Below, piece after piece: positions 24,895 to 33,565 of a stretch of DNA of 64,000 nucleotides. The stretch is taken from the NCBI GenBank assembly GCA_030149365.1, contig JASBRP010000069.1, forward strand, positions 1-64,000, in the 5' to 3' direction. The notes beneath the pieces are model-generated. The model searched no databases, had not been told where the DNA came from, and was given only the letters and a program-made list of their open reading frames with translations. A program made the position numbers and the translations under genes. This DNA comes from Solimonas sp. (GTDB taxonomy: Bacteria > Pseudomonadota > Gammaproteobacteria > Nevskiales > Nevskiaceae). How positions within the stretch are numbered: position 1 is the first letter of the stretch; each line of letters starts with the position of its first letter.

Positions 24895-25821
24895 TCAGCC
24901 GCCGAGCTTGCTGTCGAACCAGGCCAGCAGCTCGGCGGTGACTTCATCCCGGCAGGTGTCGTTCAGCAGCTCATGCCGGCCGCCATCCCAGATGCGCACG
25001 CCCACGTCGGCCAGGCCCGCCTTGCGGTAATGCGCTTCCAGCGCGCGCGGACCCTTCTCGCCCTGGCAGGCGGGATCGTCGTCACCGGCGATCACCAGCA
25101 CCGGCAAATCCTTCGGAACGCGCGCCAGCCGGCTTTGATCGCCGAGCCGGCCCCCCATCTGCATCAGTGAGATCCAGAGTGCCGCGCTGCAACGAAAGCC
25201 GCAGCGCGCGTCGCGCACGTACAGATCCACCTCCGCCGCGTCGCGCGACAGCCAGTCGAACGGCGTGCGTGCCGGCTTGAAGCGGCGATTGAAGTCCTTG
25301 AACGTCAGTTGTTCGGCCAGCGCGCTGCGATGGCGGCCGCCGAACCAGCTCGCCTCCACGCGCAGCAGCGTGAGGCCGATGGCCCGCAGCGGGCCGAGGT
25401 CGCCGCTGGTGGCGGAGAACACCGCGCCGGCCAGGTCGCGGCCGTGCTCCACGACATAGTCCTGCAACAGGAAGGAGCCCATGCTATGGCCGAACATGAA
25501 ATGCGGCAGGCGCTGCAGCTCCTGCTCCGCCAGTGCACGCACGCCGTTGATGGCCGACAGGGTCCTGTTCCAGCCGTCCCGGTCGGCGAAGTGACCCAGC
25601 TCGTCGGCATTGCGCACGCTGCGGCCATGGCCGGGCAGGTCCTGCGCGTAGACGGCATAGCCGGCAGCGACGAGGGCCTGGGCGTAGCGCTCGTAGCGCG
25701 CGCCATGCTCGGCCATGCCGTGGACGATCTGCACCACGGCGCGCGCGCGCGCCGGCAGCCAGCGGTGCACGCAGGCCTGGGTACCGTCAGGCAGACGGTG
25801 CTGGAAGGTTTCGCGTTTCAT
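24895..25821 (-). CDS. Alpha/beta hydrolase, monoacylglycerol-lipase-like
   Basis: A 308-residue alpha/beta hydrolase of the lysophospholipase/monoglyceride lipase group. The oxyanion region HGMAEHGARYERYAQAL, a DLPGHGRS segment and the nucleophile elbow GHSMGS near residue 113 are clear. The acid residue is in VIAGDDDP near 243 and the catalytic His in DGGRHELLND near 280. No signal peptide is present, so it probably acts on monoacylglycerols or lysolipids in the cytoplasm. It is monocistronic and divergent from the phosphoesterase gene at 25917. Confidence 0.88.
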   Translation of the reverse strand: MKRETFQHRLPDGTQACVHRWLPARARAVVQIVHGMAEHGARYERYAQALVAAGYAVYAQDLPGHGRSVRNADELGHFADRDGWNRTLSAINGVRALAEQELQRLPHFMFGHSMGSFLLQDYVVEHGRDLAGAVFSATSGDLGPLRAIGLTLLRVEASWFGGRHRSALAEQLTFKDFNRRFKPARTPFDWLSRDAAEVDLYVRDARCGFRCSAALWISLMQMGGRLGDQSRLARVPKDLPVLVIAGDDDPACQGEKGPRALEAHYRKAGLADVGVRIWDGGRHELLNDTCRDEVTAELLAWFDSKLGG

Positions 25822-25916
25822 CAGGAGTTCCCCGGCGCATGCTCACACATCGCCGGGCAGGGGACAAACTGAACCATTCCTCGCTGTCATATGACGCCAG
25901 GCCCTAAGCTGGCGGC

Positions 25917-26369
25917 ATGATCGTCGGCCTGATTTCCGATACCCACGGCCTGCTGCGCCCCCAGGCGCTGGAGGCCCTGCGCGGCTGTGGCCTGATCCTG
26001 CACGCCGGCGACATCGGCGAGGGCGTGCTGGCGCCGCTCCAGGCCCTGGCCCCGGTACAGGCGGTCCGTGGAAACAATGATTTGCACGGGGCTGAGGCGG
26101 CCGAGCCGGAGACCCGGCTGGTGGAGATCGCCGGCCGCCGCCTGTACCTGATCCATGACCTCAAGGAACTGCGGATCGATCCCGCGGCCGAGCGGATCGA
26201 CGCGGTGATCAGCGGCCACTCGCACCGGCCGAAGATCGAGACCCGCCATGGGGTGCTCTACCTCAACCCCGGCAGCGCCGGACCGCGGCGCTTCAGTTTG
26301 CCGATTGCGCTGGCGAAGCTGCGGATCGAGGGTGGGGAGATGACGGCGGAGATGGTGACGCTGGCTTGA
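25917..26369 (+). CDS. YfcE/MJ0936-family metallophosphoesterase
   Basis: A 150-residue small calcineurin-like phosphoesterase. The two-metal site is complete: ISDTHG at 6-11, HAGDIG near 38, GNND near 60, an H in LIHDLKE near 87 and SGHSHRPK near 108. Family members hydrolyse phosphodiesters in vitro; the natural substrate is usually unknown. It starts 95 bp from the divergent lipase-like gene. It ends just before the GTAGGGTGGGC element. Confidence 0.9.
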   Translation: MIVGLISDTHGLLRPQALEALRGCGLILHAGDIGEGVLAPLQALAPVQAVRGNNDLHGAEAAEPETRLVEIAGRRLYLIHDLKELRIDPAAERIDAVISGHSHRPKIETRHGVLYLNPGSAGPRRFSLPIALAKLRIEGGEMTAEMVTLA

Positions 26370-26371
26370 AT

Positions 26372-26473
26372 CGTAGGGTGGGCTAAGCGACAGCGTGCCC
26401 ACCAATGCAGGCCAACGATGGTGGGCACGCTGCGCTCGCCTGGAGGCGCCTACTTTTGGTAGCCCACCCTACG
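26372..26473. repeat. GTAGGGTGGGC element, copy 2 (inverted)
   Basis: The outer 13-bp arms CGTAGGGTGGGCT (26372-26384) and AGCCCACCCTACG (26461-26473) are perfect complements. The inner arms AGCGTGCCCACCA and TGGTGGGCACGCT sit inside. Read in reverse, the unit matches 18493-18593 over most of its length, including GCTCGCCTGGAGGCGCCT. It fills the whole gap between two convergent genes. Confidence 0.85.
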
Positions 26474-26474
26474 G

Positions 26475-27122
26475 TCAGGGCTCGGGCGAATCTGCCGCCG
26501 CATGCTTCTCGCCCGCTCTAGGCTGCGGCTCCCGCACGAAACCCAGCAGCTTCGGCGCCTTGGCCCGGTCCAGGCGTTCCAGCGGCAGGTTCGTTCCTGG
26601 CAGGTGCAGCACCAGCGCGGTGGCCTGGCCGGAGGGCAGGGCCAGGGCCTCGGCGAGGCGGTCCTCGTCCACCGGGCCGGCGGCCGAGCCCAGCCGGGGC
26701 AAGGCCCAGTCCAGCTCGTTGTCCGGCAGCGCCGCCGGGCCGTATTCCGTCAGCAGCAGGATCGAGCCCTCCTCGTCGAGGAAGGCGCGGCTGGGCTGCT
26801 TCACGCGCTGGCCGGTATGGACCTTCAGGCCTTCGCCGCCGTCGCAGGTCCACAGCACGTAGGGTGCGGTGTCCAGGCGCACGTAGCCGCGCTGCGGGCC
26901 GTTCTGGAAATACCAGCGGCCGTACTCGTCGGCGCCGTAGTTGCGGCCGATGGTCTCCAGGATCTGCGGGCGCGAGATCGGCTCGCCGCGGATCAGCCAG
27001 CGGCCACGGCGGTCCAGGCCGAGCCAGCCGAACAGGGCCGGCACGTTGGGCCAGCGGGCGAGGGCGCGCAGCACCCAGTCTTCCATCGGGGCATGGCCGG
27101 GTATGGACGGGGTCGTGGTCAT
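26475..27122 (-). CDS. Conserved hypothetical protein
   Basis: A 215-residue soluble protein without signal peptide. The first half has features I associate with an uncharacterised proteobacterial family: LARWPNVPALFGWLGLDRRG, a RPQILETIGRNYG stretch and RWYFQNGPQRGYVRLD. The second half is less conserved and ends in a polar tail. Its 3' end abuts the repeat element at 26372-26473, with the stop one base beyond it. It is divergent from the lipoprotein gene at 27201. No function is assigned. Confidence 0.75.
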   Translation of the reverse strand: MTTTPSIPGHAPMEDWVLRALARWPNVPALFGWLGLDRRGRWLIRGEPISRPQILETIGRNYGADEYGRWYFQNGPQRGYVRLDTAPYVLWTCDGGEGLKVHTGQRVKQPSRAFLDEEGSILLLTEYGPAALPDNELDWALPRLGSAAGPVDEDRLAEALALPSGQATALVLHLPGTNLPLERLDRAKAPKLLGFVREPQPRAGEKHAAADSPEP

Positions 27123-27200
27123 GGGCGCAGGGTAGCGCCTCCGCCGGAACCTTTCGACCGTGTACAGGCCTTAGATGACAGCAAAAACCGGGGAACGCCC

Positions 27201-27695
27201 ATGAAAACGCCGCTTCTAGTGCTCGCCGCCGTCCTGGCCCTGTCCGCCTGCGCCACCGTCACGCCCTACCAGCCGCTGGATGGCGGCCTGGGCTATGCCG
27301 AGCAGAAGCTGGAGAACAACCGCTATCGCGTGCGCTTCACCGGCAGCGGCAAGACGCCGCGGACCACGGTGGAGAACTACCTGATGTACCGCGCGGCGGA
27401 GCTGACCCTGCAGAACGGCTACGGCTACTTCGTGGTGGCGGGCCGCGACACCGAGACGGCGCCGTCGCGCAGCGGCAGCGGGGGCGGCGTCAGCTTCGGC
27501 TTCGGGTCCGGTGGCTATTCCGGCGTCGGCATCGGCCTGGGCACCGTGATCGGCGGCGACGAACCCTCGCTGGCGCAGATGGACGTGCTGATGTTCGCCG
27601 GCAAGAAGCCGGCCGACCGGCCGGACGCCTTCGACGCGCGCGAGGTGCAGGCCAACCTGGAGGCGGGCATCCAGCGCCCGGCACCGGGCAAATAG
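27201..27695 (+). CDS. CC0125/CC1285-type lipoprotein
   Basis: A 164-residue outer-envelope lipoprotein. The signal peptide ends in a lipobox LSAC, with the lipidated Cys near residue 16. The sequence GYAEQKLENNRYRVRFTGSG followed by ENYLMYRAAELTLQNGY is the signature of a widespread proteobacterial lipoprotein group named after Caulobacter CC0125/CC1285. A glycine/serine-rich stretch (about 95-125) follows. The start at 27201 fits the signal peptide. The in-frame extension back to 26502 is antisense to the preceding gene and not real. The role is unknown. Confidence 0.85.
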   Translation: MKTPLLVLAAVLALSACATVTPYQPLDGGLGYAEQKLENNRYRVRFTGSGKTPRTTVENYLMYRAAELTLQNGYGYFVVAGRDTETAPSRSGSGGGVSFGFGSGGYSGVGIGLGTVIGGDEPSLAQMDVLMFAGKKPADRPDAFDAREVQANLEAGIQRPAPGK

Positions 27696-27737
27696 GCGAT
27701 CATGGCGGGCCCCCCACCCGCCACAGGATCTTCAAGC

Positions 27738-28436
27738 ATGGTGCTCACCGGCCCGCAGCTGCAGGCCTTCCGCGATCTCGCGGCCGTCACCCCCGGCATC
27801 GACGTCGACGTCTACCAGCAGCATGGCAAGGATCCGCTGGACCCGGTGATCGGCCTCGGCCGCGCCGACGCCCGCATCGGCTTCTTCGGCCGCGATCCCG
27901 GCCGCGACGAGGTGCAGCATGGCGAGCCGTTCATCGGCGCCGGCGGGCAGCACGTGCGCCGCGCGCTGTATCGTCGCCTGCACGGCGGCAAGCCGCTGCC
28001 GGACTTCGAGGCCTCGCGCGTCGTCGGCCGCGGTTTTTACTGGGCCAACACCGTCCCCTACAAGCCGCTGGGCAACAAGGCCTGGTCCACCAAGGTGAAG
28101 CAGCGCTTCCACCCGCTGATGCGCGAGCTGCTGGTGGGCCACTGGCGCGGCGACCGCATCATCACCCTGGGCCGCGAGGCCTTCCTGTGGTTCGGCATCG
28201 GCCAGAGCAAGGTCGAGCGCGAGCGCCTGGAGGCCTTCTGGGAGAGCGAGCGCCGCTTCGAGGACTCGGTGGCGGTGACGCTGTCCACCGACGACGGCCG
28301 TTCGCGCGAGTTCACCATCTACCCGCTACCGCATCCGTCGCCGCTCAATGCCACCTGGTATGCGCGCTTCCCCGGGCTGCTCGATGCGCGCCTGGCGCAG
28401 CTCGACGTGCGCGCCGACAACCTGGCCTTGCCCTGA
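27738..28436 (+). CDS. Uracil-DNA glycosylase superfamily protein
   Basis: A 232-residue protein of the UDG superfamily. GFFGRDPGRDEVQHGEPFIG resembles the motif that positions water in family 4-6 glycosylases. FYWANTVPYKPLGNKA supplies the Asn-containing motif, and IYPLPHPSPLNATWYARFPG is the C-terminal HPSPxN DNA-intercalation motif. It may remove uracil or hypoxanthine from DNA or be a diverged member. An alternative ATG at 27702 adds 12 unconserved residues; 27738 is preceded by AGGATC. The upstream lipoprotein gene ends seven to 43 bases away, so they may be co-transcribed. Confidence 0.75.
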   Translation: MVLTGPQLQAFRDLAAVTPGIDVDVYQQHGKDPLDPVIGLGRADARIGFFGRDPGRDEVQHGEPFIGAGGQHVRRALYRRLHGGKPLPDFEASRVVGRGFYWANTVPYKPLGNKAWSTKVKQRFHPLMRELLVGHWRGDRIITLGREAFLWFGIGQSKVERERLEAFWESERRFEDSVAVTLSTDDGRSREFTIYPLPHPSPLNATWYARFPGLLDARLAQLDVRADNLALP

Positions 28437-28470
28437 GTGAATTCCTGCCCCGGCCGGAGGTCCCACTGAC

Positions 28471-29466
28471 ATGAAACCCGTACTCTCGGTCCTGGACCTG
28501 GCTCCCGTGCCCGCCGGCGGCAGTGCCGCCGAGGCCCTGCGCCGCACGGCGGAACTGGCGCGCCTGGCCGAGCTGCTCGGCTACGTGCGCTACTGGTTCG
28601 CCGAGCACCACAGCATGCCGAGCGTGGCCAGCTCCGCGCCGGAAATCCTGATCGGCCATGTCGCCGCCGCCACGGAGAAGATCCGCGTGGGCTCGGGCGG
28701 CATCATGCTGCCCAACCATCCGCCGCTGCGCGTGGCGGAGAATTTCCGCACGCTGGAAGCCCTGTTCCCCGGCCGCATCGACCTGGGCCTGGGCCGCGCG
28801 CCGGGCTCGGACTACGCCGCCAGCCGCGCGCTGCGCGCGGTGGACGGCGTGCGCTTCCCGGCGCTGCTGTCGGAGCTGCTGGCCTACTGCGGCCAGTCCG
28901 AGTTCGGCTCCGACCATCCCTCGCGCAACGTGCTGGCCATGCCGGAGCAGGTGCCGCTGCCGCCGGTGTGGATCCTCGGCTCCAGCGGCGCCAGCGCCCA
29001 GCTCTCCGGCATGGCCGGCATGGGCTATGCCTTCGCCAGCCATTTCAGCACGGCCCCGGCGGCGCCGGCCTTCAACCGCTACCGCGACAGCTTCGAGCCC
29101 TCGGCGCAGTTCCCGCGGCCGCACGCGATCCTCGGCGTGGCGGCGGTCTGCGCGCCAACCGCGGAGGAGGCCGATCGCCTCGCCAGCACCATGGACCTGG
29201 CCTGGCTGCGCATCCACCGCGGCGAGTTCCTGCCGCTGCCGAGCCCGGAAGAAGCCCTGGCCTATCCCTACAGCCAGGACGAGCGCGTGGTGGTGCGCGA
29301 TCTGCGCAAGCGCAGCATCGTTGGCGATCCCGCGGCCGTGCGGGCGCGCATCGAGGAGATGGCGCGCGATGCCGGGGCGGACGAGGTGATGGTGGTCAGC
29401 AACATGCACGGCCATGCCGAGCGCATGCGCAGCTACGAGCTGATCGCGCAGGCTTTCAGCGCCTGA
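28471..29466 (+). CDS. LLM-class flavin-dependent oxidoreductase (luciferase-like)
   Basis: A 331-residue bacterial-luciferase-family oxidoreductase of the MsnO8 type. Family motifs are RYWFAEHHSMPSVASSAPEI, RVGSGGIMLPNHPPLRVAE, the FRTLEALFPGRIDLGLGRAPG block and a C-terminal IVGDPAAVRARIEEM. Such proteins use FMNH2 or F420 and oxygen or reduce small substrates; the substrate is not predictable. A good GGAGG lies before the start. It stands 34 bp after the UDG-like gene. Confidence 0.9.
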   Translation: MKPVLSVLDLAPVPAGGSAAEALRRTAELARLAELLGYVRYWFAEHHSMPSVASSAPEILIGHVAAATEKIRVGSGGIMLPNHPPLRVAENFRTLEALFPGRIDLGLGRAPGSDYAASRALRAVDGVRFPALLSELLAYCGQSEFGSDHPSRNVLAMPEQVPLPPVWILGSSGASAQLSGMAGMGYAFASHFSTAPAAPAFNRYRDSFEPSAQFPRPHAILGVAAVCAPTAEEADRLASTMDLAWLRIHRGEFLPLPSPEEALAYPYSQDERVVVRDLRKRSIVGDPAAVRARIEEMARDAGADEVMVVSNMHGHAERMRSYELIAQAFSA

Positions 29467-29473
29467 GCATTGC

Positions 29474-29529
29474 GTGGGAGCGACGCGAGTCGCGACCCTT
29501 GCTCCGGCGTCGCCGTCAGGCGACGCCGG
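29474..29529. repeat. REP-like unit plus 11-bp hairpin
   Basis: GTGGGAGCGACGCGAGTCGCGACC at 29474-29497 is a REP-like hairpin of the same type as 13932-13955. It is followed by a perfect stem CCGGCGTCGCC-GTCA-GGCGACGCCGG at 29504-29529. The second hairpin overlaps the stop of the minus-strand gene at 29516 and lies between convergent genes, so it may stop transcription both ways. Confidence 0.65.
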
Positions 29530-29749
29530 CGTCCGCGTCGCTCACCACCGGCCGGCTTTCCCGCGTGGCGCGCATGCTGCGGCCCGGCTCGCTGGCATCC
29601 ACGATCTCGATATGGTCCTCGTGCACCGCCTGGATGGTGGCGGCGAAGGGCATGCCCATGAAGCGTGGCACGCGATAGCTGACCGTATCGCCGACCTTGA
29701 AGGTGGCGGGGTCGAAGTTGAACTCGAAGGGGCAGGCTTCCTGCGTCAT
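29516..29749 (-). CDS. Small hypothetical protein
   Basis: A 77-residue acidic protein, MTQEACPFEFNFDPATFKVGD and onward, with a small beta-rich core (KVGDTVSYRVPRFMGMPFAATI, HEDHIEIVDAS). The pattern suggests a compact SH3/KOW-like barrel, but this is only a fold guess. The start at 29749 has GGGAG upstream on the minus strand. Its last four codons lie in the hairpin at 29504-29529. No function is known. Confidence 0.6.
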   Translation of the reverse strand: MTQEACPFEFNFDPATFKVGDTVSYRVPRFMGMPFAATIQAVHEDHIEIVDASEPGRSMRATRESRPVVSDADAGVA

Positions 29750-29894
29750 GGCATGGCTCCCGGGCCGCGGCGTGGCCGGATTGTGCGCCAGGAGGGGGTT
29801 TGCCGCCCTACCCGGAGCGCGGGAGCGGCCTTCGCAGAGTTGAAGCAAGGTTCATACTAGAATGGCCCTTCCAAGGTGGCGAGTCGACTCTTAA

Positions 29895-31190
29895 GTGTTT
29901 TTTGACATTCTGGTGGTGGTGGGGCTGGTGCTGCTCAATGGCGTGCTGGCCATGTCCGAGCTGGCGGTGGTCTCTTCGCGCAAGGCGCGCCTGCAGGCGA
30001 TGCAGCAGCAGGGGATCTCCGGAGCGCGCACCGCACTGGAATTGCAGGAACGCCCGGGTCGCTTCCTCAGCACCGTGCAGATCGGCATCACCCTGGTCGG
30101 GGTCTTCGCCGGCGCCTACTCCGGCGCCGTGCTGGCCGAGCCGCTGGGGGTCTACTTCATGGAGAAGGGCGTGTCGGCCGAATACGCCAACGACATCGCC
30201 CTGGGCCTGGTCGTGGCCACCATCACCTACATGTCCCTGATCATCGGCGAGCTGGTGCCCAAGCAGGTGGCGCTGCGCTATCCCGAGCGCGTGGCCGTGC
30301 TGGTGGCGCCGCCGATGCGGATGCTGTCGCGCTTTGCCGCGCCGCTGGTCTGGGTGCTGGAGAAATCCAGCGCGCTGTTCCTGAGCCTGTTGCCCAAGCG
30401 CCGCGAGGGCGAGGGACGCATCACCGACGAGGAAATCCACGCGCTGGTGGAAGAGGCCGCGTCCAGCGGCGTCGTCCGCCCCGAGGAGCAGACCATGATC
30501 GCCGGCGTCATGCGCCTGGGCGATCGCAGCGTGCGCGCGCTGATGACCCCGCGCAACCAGCTCGACTGGCTGGATCTGGACGAGCCGCTGGAAGCGCAGC
30601 ACGCCACGCTGCGCGCCAGCAGCCACACCAAGCTGGTAGCCGCTCGCGGCGACATCGATCACTTCGTCGGCCTGGTCTCGGCCAAGCGCCTGATCGACAC
30701 CATGCTCGACGGCGCCGACGAGATCGAGCCGGCCAAGTACGTGGTCGAGGCGCTGGTGGTGCCGGACAGCCTGGATGCCGTGGACGCCATGCGCGAGCTG
30801 CGCGACACGCCGCTGCACGCCGCCATCGTGGTCGACGAGTTCGGCAGCCTGCAGGGCCTGATCACCGTCACCGACGTGCTGTCCGCCATTGCCGGTGAAT
30901 TCCATCGCGGCGACGAGCCGCGCCCCGGCGTGGCGCGGCAGGACGACGGCAGCTGGCTGGTCGACGGCAAGCTGTCGGTGGACGAGATGGGCGCGCTGCT
31001 GAGCATGCGCCTGCCCGAGGACCGCGAATACGAGACTGCCGCCGGCCTGGTGCTGGCTGTGCTGGGCCATATCCCGCGCCTGGGTGAGACGGCACGCATG
31101 GGCGACTGGCGCTTCGAGGTCACGGCACTGGATGGCCGCCGCATCGACAAGCTGCGCGTCTGCTTCGACGATTCCGAGGCCGAGGAATAG
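29895..31190 (+). CDS. CNNM/CorC-type hemolysin-like membrane protein
   Basis: A 431-residue integral membrane protein. The N-terminal DUF21/CNNM domain (about 1-190) has several transmembrane helices and starts with MFFDILVVVGLVLLNGVLAM. A pair of CBS domains follows (about 200-330, with MTPRNQLDWLDLDEP and VVDEFGSLQGLITVTD), then a CorC_HlyC domain at the end. Family members are linked to magnesium, sodium or cobalt transport; the hemolysin name is historical. A GTG start at 29895 is used, 32 bp after a TAGAAT hexamer at 29858-29863. Confidence 0.92.
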   Translation: MFFDILVVVGLVLLNGVLAMSELAVVSSRKARLQAMQQQGISGARTALELQERPGRFLSTVQIGITLVGVFAGAYSGAVLAEPLGVYFMEKGVSAEYANDIALGLVVATITYMSLIIGELVPKQVALRYPERVAVLVAPPMRMLSRFAAPLVWVLEKSSALFLSLLPKRREGEGRITDEEIHALVEEAASSGVVRPEEQTMIAGVMRLGDRSVRALMTPRNQLDWLDLDEPLEAQHATLRASSHTKLVAARGDIDHFVGLVSAKRLIDTMLDGADEIEPAKYVVEALVVPDSLDAVDAMRELRDTPLHAAIVVDEFGSLQGLITVTDVLSAIAGEFHRGDEPRPGVARQDDGSWLVDGKLSVDEMGALLSMRLPEDREYETAAGLVLAVLGHIPRLGETARMGDWRFEVTALDGRRIDKLRVCFDDSEAEE

Positions 31191-31257
31191 GACGTGTCGC
31201 GGTCGCTGCGGCCGCGGTAGCGCCGGCGATTGCTGGCGCCGCATGCCCGGCGCGAGC

Positions 31258-32082
31258 TCAGCGTGGGGCCGCCTTGGGCGCCACCTCGTCGGTCCACACC
31301 TTGAAGCGCTTCAGTTCGTGCTTGCCGTAGGTGGTAGTGATGGCGACGTCGGCGGCATCGCGCCCGCGGGCAATGAGCACGCGGCCGATGCGGGGCTGGT
31401 TGTTGCGGGGATCGAAGGTGTACCAGCGCCCTCCCAGGAAGACCTCCATCGAGCCGGCAAAGTCCATCGGCGCATCCACCGCCGGTACGCCGATGTCGCC
31501 CAGGTAGCTGGTGCAGTAGCGCGCCGGGATGTTGAGGCAGCGGCACAGCGCGATGGCCAGGTGCGCATAGTCGCGGCACACCCCCTGCCGCTCGTTGTAG
31601 GCCTCCCAAGCGGTCTTGGTGGGACGGGCATACTCGTAGCCGAACGTCAGGTGTTCGTGTACGAAGTCGCAGATCGCCTGCACGCGGTCCCAGCCGGGCG
31701 TGGTTTGTCCGAACCGCTCCCAGGCGATATCCGCCAGCAGGTCGGTTTCGCAGTAGCGGCTGCCCAGCAGGTAGACCAGGGTTTCCTCCGGCAACTGCTC
31801 GACAGGATGCTGCTGCGCGCCGCGCACCACCGGCTCGGCGATGCCGCGGTCGTTGATCAGTGCGTCTGCATGCAGCCGGAACTCGCCGGCCGGGGCGACC
31901 AGGCGGCTGCACCAGTTGCCGAAGCCGTCGCGGTACATCGTCACCGGCACCGCCGGCTCGGTACGCAGGTGATCGGGGATGATCAGGTCCGAGACGCGCG
32001 TGTAGTGCACGTGAAGCGTGACGATCATGGGGGTGGGTTGGGGACACTGGTAGACCAGGTCGTAGCCGAGCTTGATTTGCAT
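31258..32082 (-). CDS. Transglutaminase-like protein, apparently lacking the catalytic His
   Basis: A 274-residue protein with an N-terminal beta domain (about 1-105) and a transglutaminase-like core. The nucleophile lies in RQGVCRDYAHLAI, Cys169, and the Asp in WYTFDPRNN, Asp224. Where a His-Ala-Trp triplet normally supplies the catalytic His, this protein reads DFAGSMEV at 207-214, so the triad looks incomplete. The C-terminus RIGRVLIARGRDAADVAI is typical of a proteobacterial subgroup. It might be a non-enzymatic relative, or use another residue. Start and frame are secure. Confidence 0.88.
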   Translation of the reverse strand: MQIKLGYDLVYQCPQPTPMIVTLHVHYTRVSDLIIPDHLRTEPAVPVTMYRDGFGNWCSRLVAPAGEFRLHADALINDRGIAEPVVRGAQQHPVEQLPEETLVYLLGSRYCETDLLADIAWERFGQTTPGWDRVQAICDFVHEHLTFGYEYARPTKTAWEAYNERQGVCRDYAHLAIALCRCLNIPARYCTSYLGDIGVPAVDAPMDFAGSMEVFLGGRWYTFDPRNNQPRIGRVLIARGRDAADVAITTTYGKHELKRFKVWTDEVAPKAAPR

Positions 32083-32135
32083 GGGCGGGGTCCGGCGAGG
32101 AGGGGGCGGATCCGCGAGGAGTTCGTCAGGGCGGA

Positions 32136-32927
32136 CTACGAATGCAGCAACGGCTCTTCCAGCATACGCAGGCAGCGTGCCAGGCGTAGCGCCCAGCCCC
32201 GTTGTCCGGCGGGGTCCCCGATCAGGTCCTGGCGGATTTCCAGTTCCACGTGGGGCAAACCGCCACGCTCGCCGTACTCGGGAATGCCGTAGTCGCTGGC
32301 GTCATCGACCGTGTATGGCTGGTTGTCGCCCACACAGAGTCGTGCATCCTGCCTCAGCAGGTCGCGCAGGGCGTGCGCCATGCGTGCGTCCCGGTGATAC
32401 AGCACGCCCAGGTGCCAAGGGCGGGACTGGCCCAGGTACACGGGGGTGAAGCTGTGCATCGCCAGCAGCAACGTGGGCTGGCCGCGCCGCCGACGCGCAT
32501 CCAGCTGTCCGCGGATGCAGGCATGGTAGGGCTCGAAGATCTCGCGCCGCCGCTGCCGCGCCTGTGCCGCGGGGACCAAGCGGTTGCCGGGGATCGGCGT
32601 GGCCTCGCTGAGTATGGGAATGGACTCCGGACTCTCCGGCGGGCGGTTGCAGTCGATCACCAGGCGCGAGTAGGGCTGCAGCACCAGGGTGGCGTCGAGC
32701 AGCCCCGCCAGTTGTGTCGCCACCGACGCCACGCCGATATCCCAGCCGATGTGGCGGCGCAGCTCGCGTGGTTCCAGGCCGAGCTGCCCGAGTCGCCGGG
32801 GAATCCGCAGGCCGGCGTGGTCGCAGGTGAGGAAGTAGGGCGAGCGGGCGGACGGAGAGGGCCTTTCGATCCGCCACGGTGGCGGCTCGTCCCGGGCGAG
32901 CAGGGTGTCGCGGGAGAGGGGTGACAT
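32136..32927 (-). CDS. N-formylglutamate amidohydrolase family protein
   Basis: A 263-residue protein of the FGase (HutG-like) family. Visible motifs are FLTCDHAGLRIPRRLG near residue 32, HIGWDIGVASVA, the IDCNRPPESPESIP stretch, LLAMHSFTPVYLG and HVELEIRQDLI. Classical members hydrolyse N-formylglutamate in histidine breakdown. This shorter branch occurs without hut genes, as here, and its substrate is uncertain. The start at 32927 gives MSPLSRDTLLARDEP; the longer frame from 33632 overlaps the next gene and is discarded. It lies 53 bp from the transglutaminase-like gene on the same strand. Confidence 0.85.
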   Translation of the reverse strand: MSPLSRDTLLARDEPPPWRIERPSPSARSPYFLTCDHAGLRIPRRLGQLGLEPRELRRHIGWDIGVASVATQLAGLLDATLVLQPYSRLVIDCNRPPESPESIPILSEATPIPGNRLVPAAQARQRRREIFEPYHACIRGQLDARRRRGQPTLLLAMHSFTPVYLGQSRPWHLGVLYHRDARMAHALRDLLRQDARLCVGDNQPYTVDDASDYGIPEYGERGGLPHVELEIRQDLIGDPAGQRGWALRLARCLRMLEEPLLHS

Positions 32928-32992
32928 GGCGCTAGTGGCAGGAGGCGAGCCCCATGCTACACGCCCCCGGCGATGAGGGTCGCCGATGGCTT

Positions 32993-33565
32993 CTAGAGGC
33001 TCGACCCCGGCGGCGGCAACGGCTCGTCGCCTTCCGCCGGCGGTCGCGACAGGTCGGTTTCGATGAAGCGCCGCGTCATCTCGGCCGGGTCCATCGCCGG
33101 CGGTTCGAAGTACGACATGCGGTACTTCAGCAGGCGATTGCCGGTGGCGGTGAGATAGGTCAGCGATTGCATGTCGCGGCCGTGCACGCGGAAGCGGTAG
33201 GACACGGTGCGGAACGGCTTGCCGGCAATCACCACGTCCTGCACCGGCCCGATCTGCAGGCGGCTGTAGCGCCCCTGCGCCGCCATCTGCTTCACGTCCG
33301 CCACGGTCGACAGGAAGTGCGGGTTGAACGCCGGGTCGCCCAGGCCGTTTTGCCAGCGCTGGCGCAGGTCGTAGCGGTAGACGTCGATGAATCCCGCCGG
33401 CCCCTCGTACTTGCGGCTGGAGCCCAGGCCCGGCGCTTCCTGCTCGTAGGAATAGGCGCTGACCTGCATCCAGCCCGGCGCCGCAGCCGGTGCCTGCGGG
33501 CGCAGCGGCGCGGCCTGGCAGCCGGCCAGCAGGGCGGTGAGCAGCAGGACGGCGCGAAGCGACAT
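32993..33565 (-). CDS. Putative lipoprotein of unknown function
   Basis: A 190-residue lipoprotein. MSLRAVLLLTALLAGCQ is a compact signal peptide with lipobox LAGC, Cys near residue 16. The mature part is mixed alpha/beta with repeated Tyr/Arg-rich segments (FIDVYRYDLRQRWQNGLGDP, VSYRFRVHGRDMQSLTYL), with no family recognised. The start codon is the edge of a 20-bp hairpin at 33565-33606, and no clear ribosome binding site is visible outside it. The large lipoprotein gene upstream ends 80 bp before. Confidence 0.7.
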   Translation of the reverse strand: MSLRAVLLLTALLAGCQAAPLRPQAPAAAPGWMQVSAYSYEQEAPGLGSSRKYEGPAGFIDVYRYDLRQRWQNGLGDPAFNPHFLSTVADVKQMAAQGRYSRLQIGPVQDVVIAGKPFRTVSYRFRVHGRDMQSLTYLTATGNRLLKYRMSYFEPPAMDPAEMTRRFIETDLSRPPAEGDEPLPPPGSSL

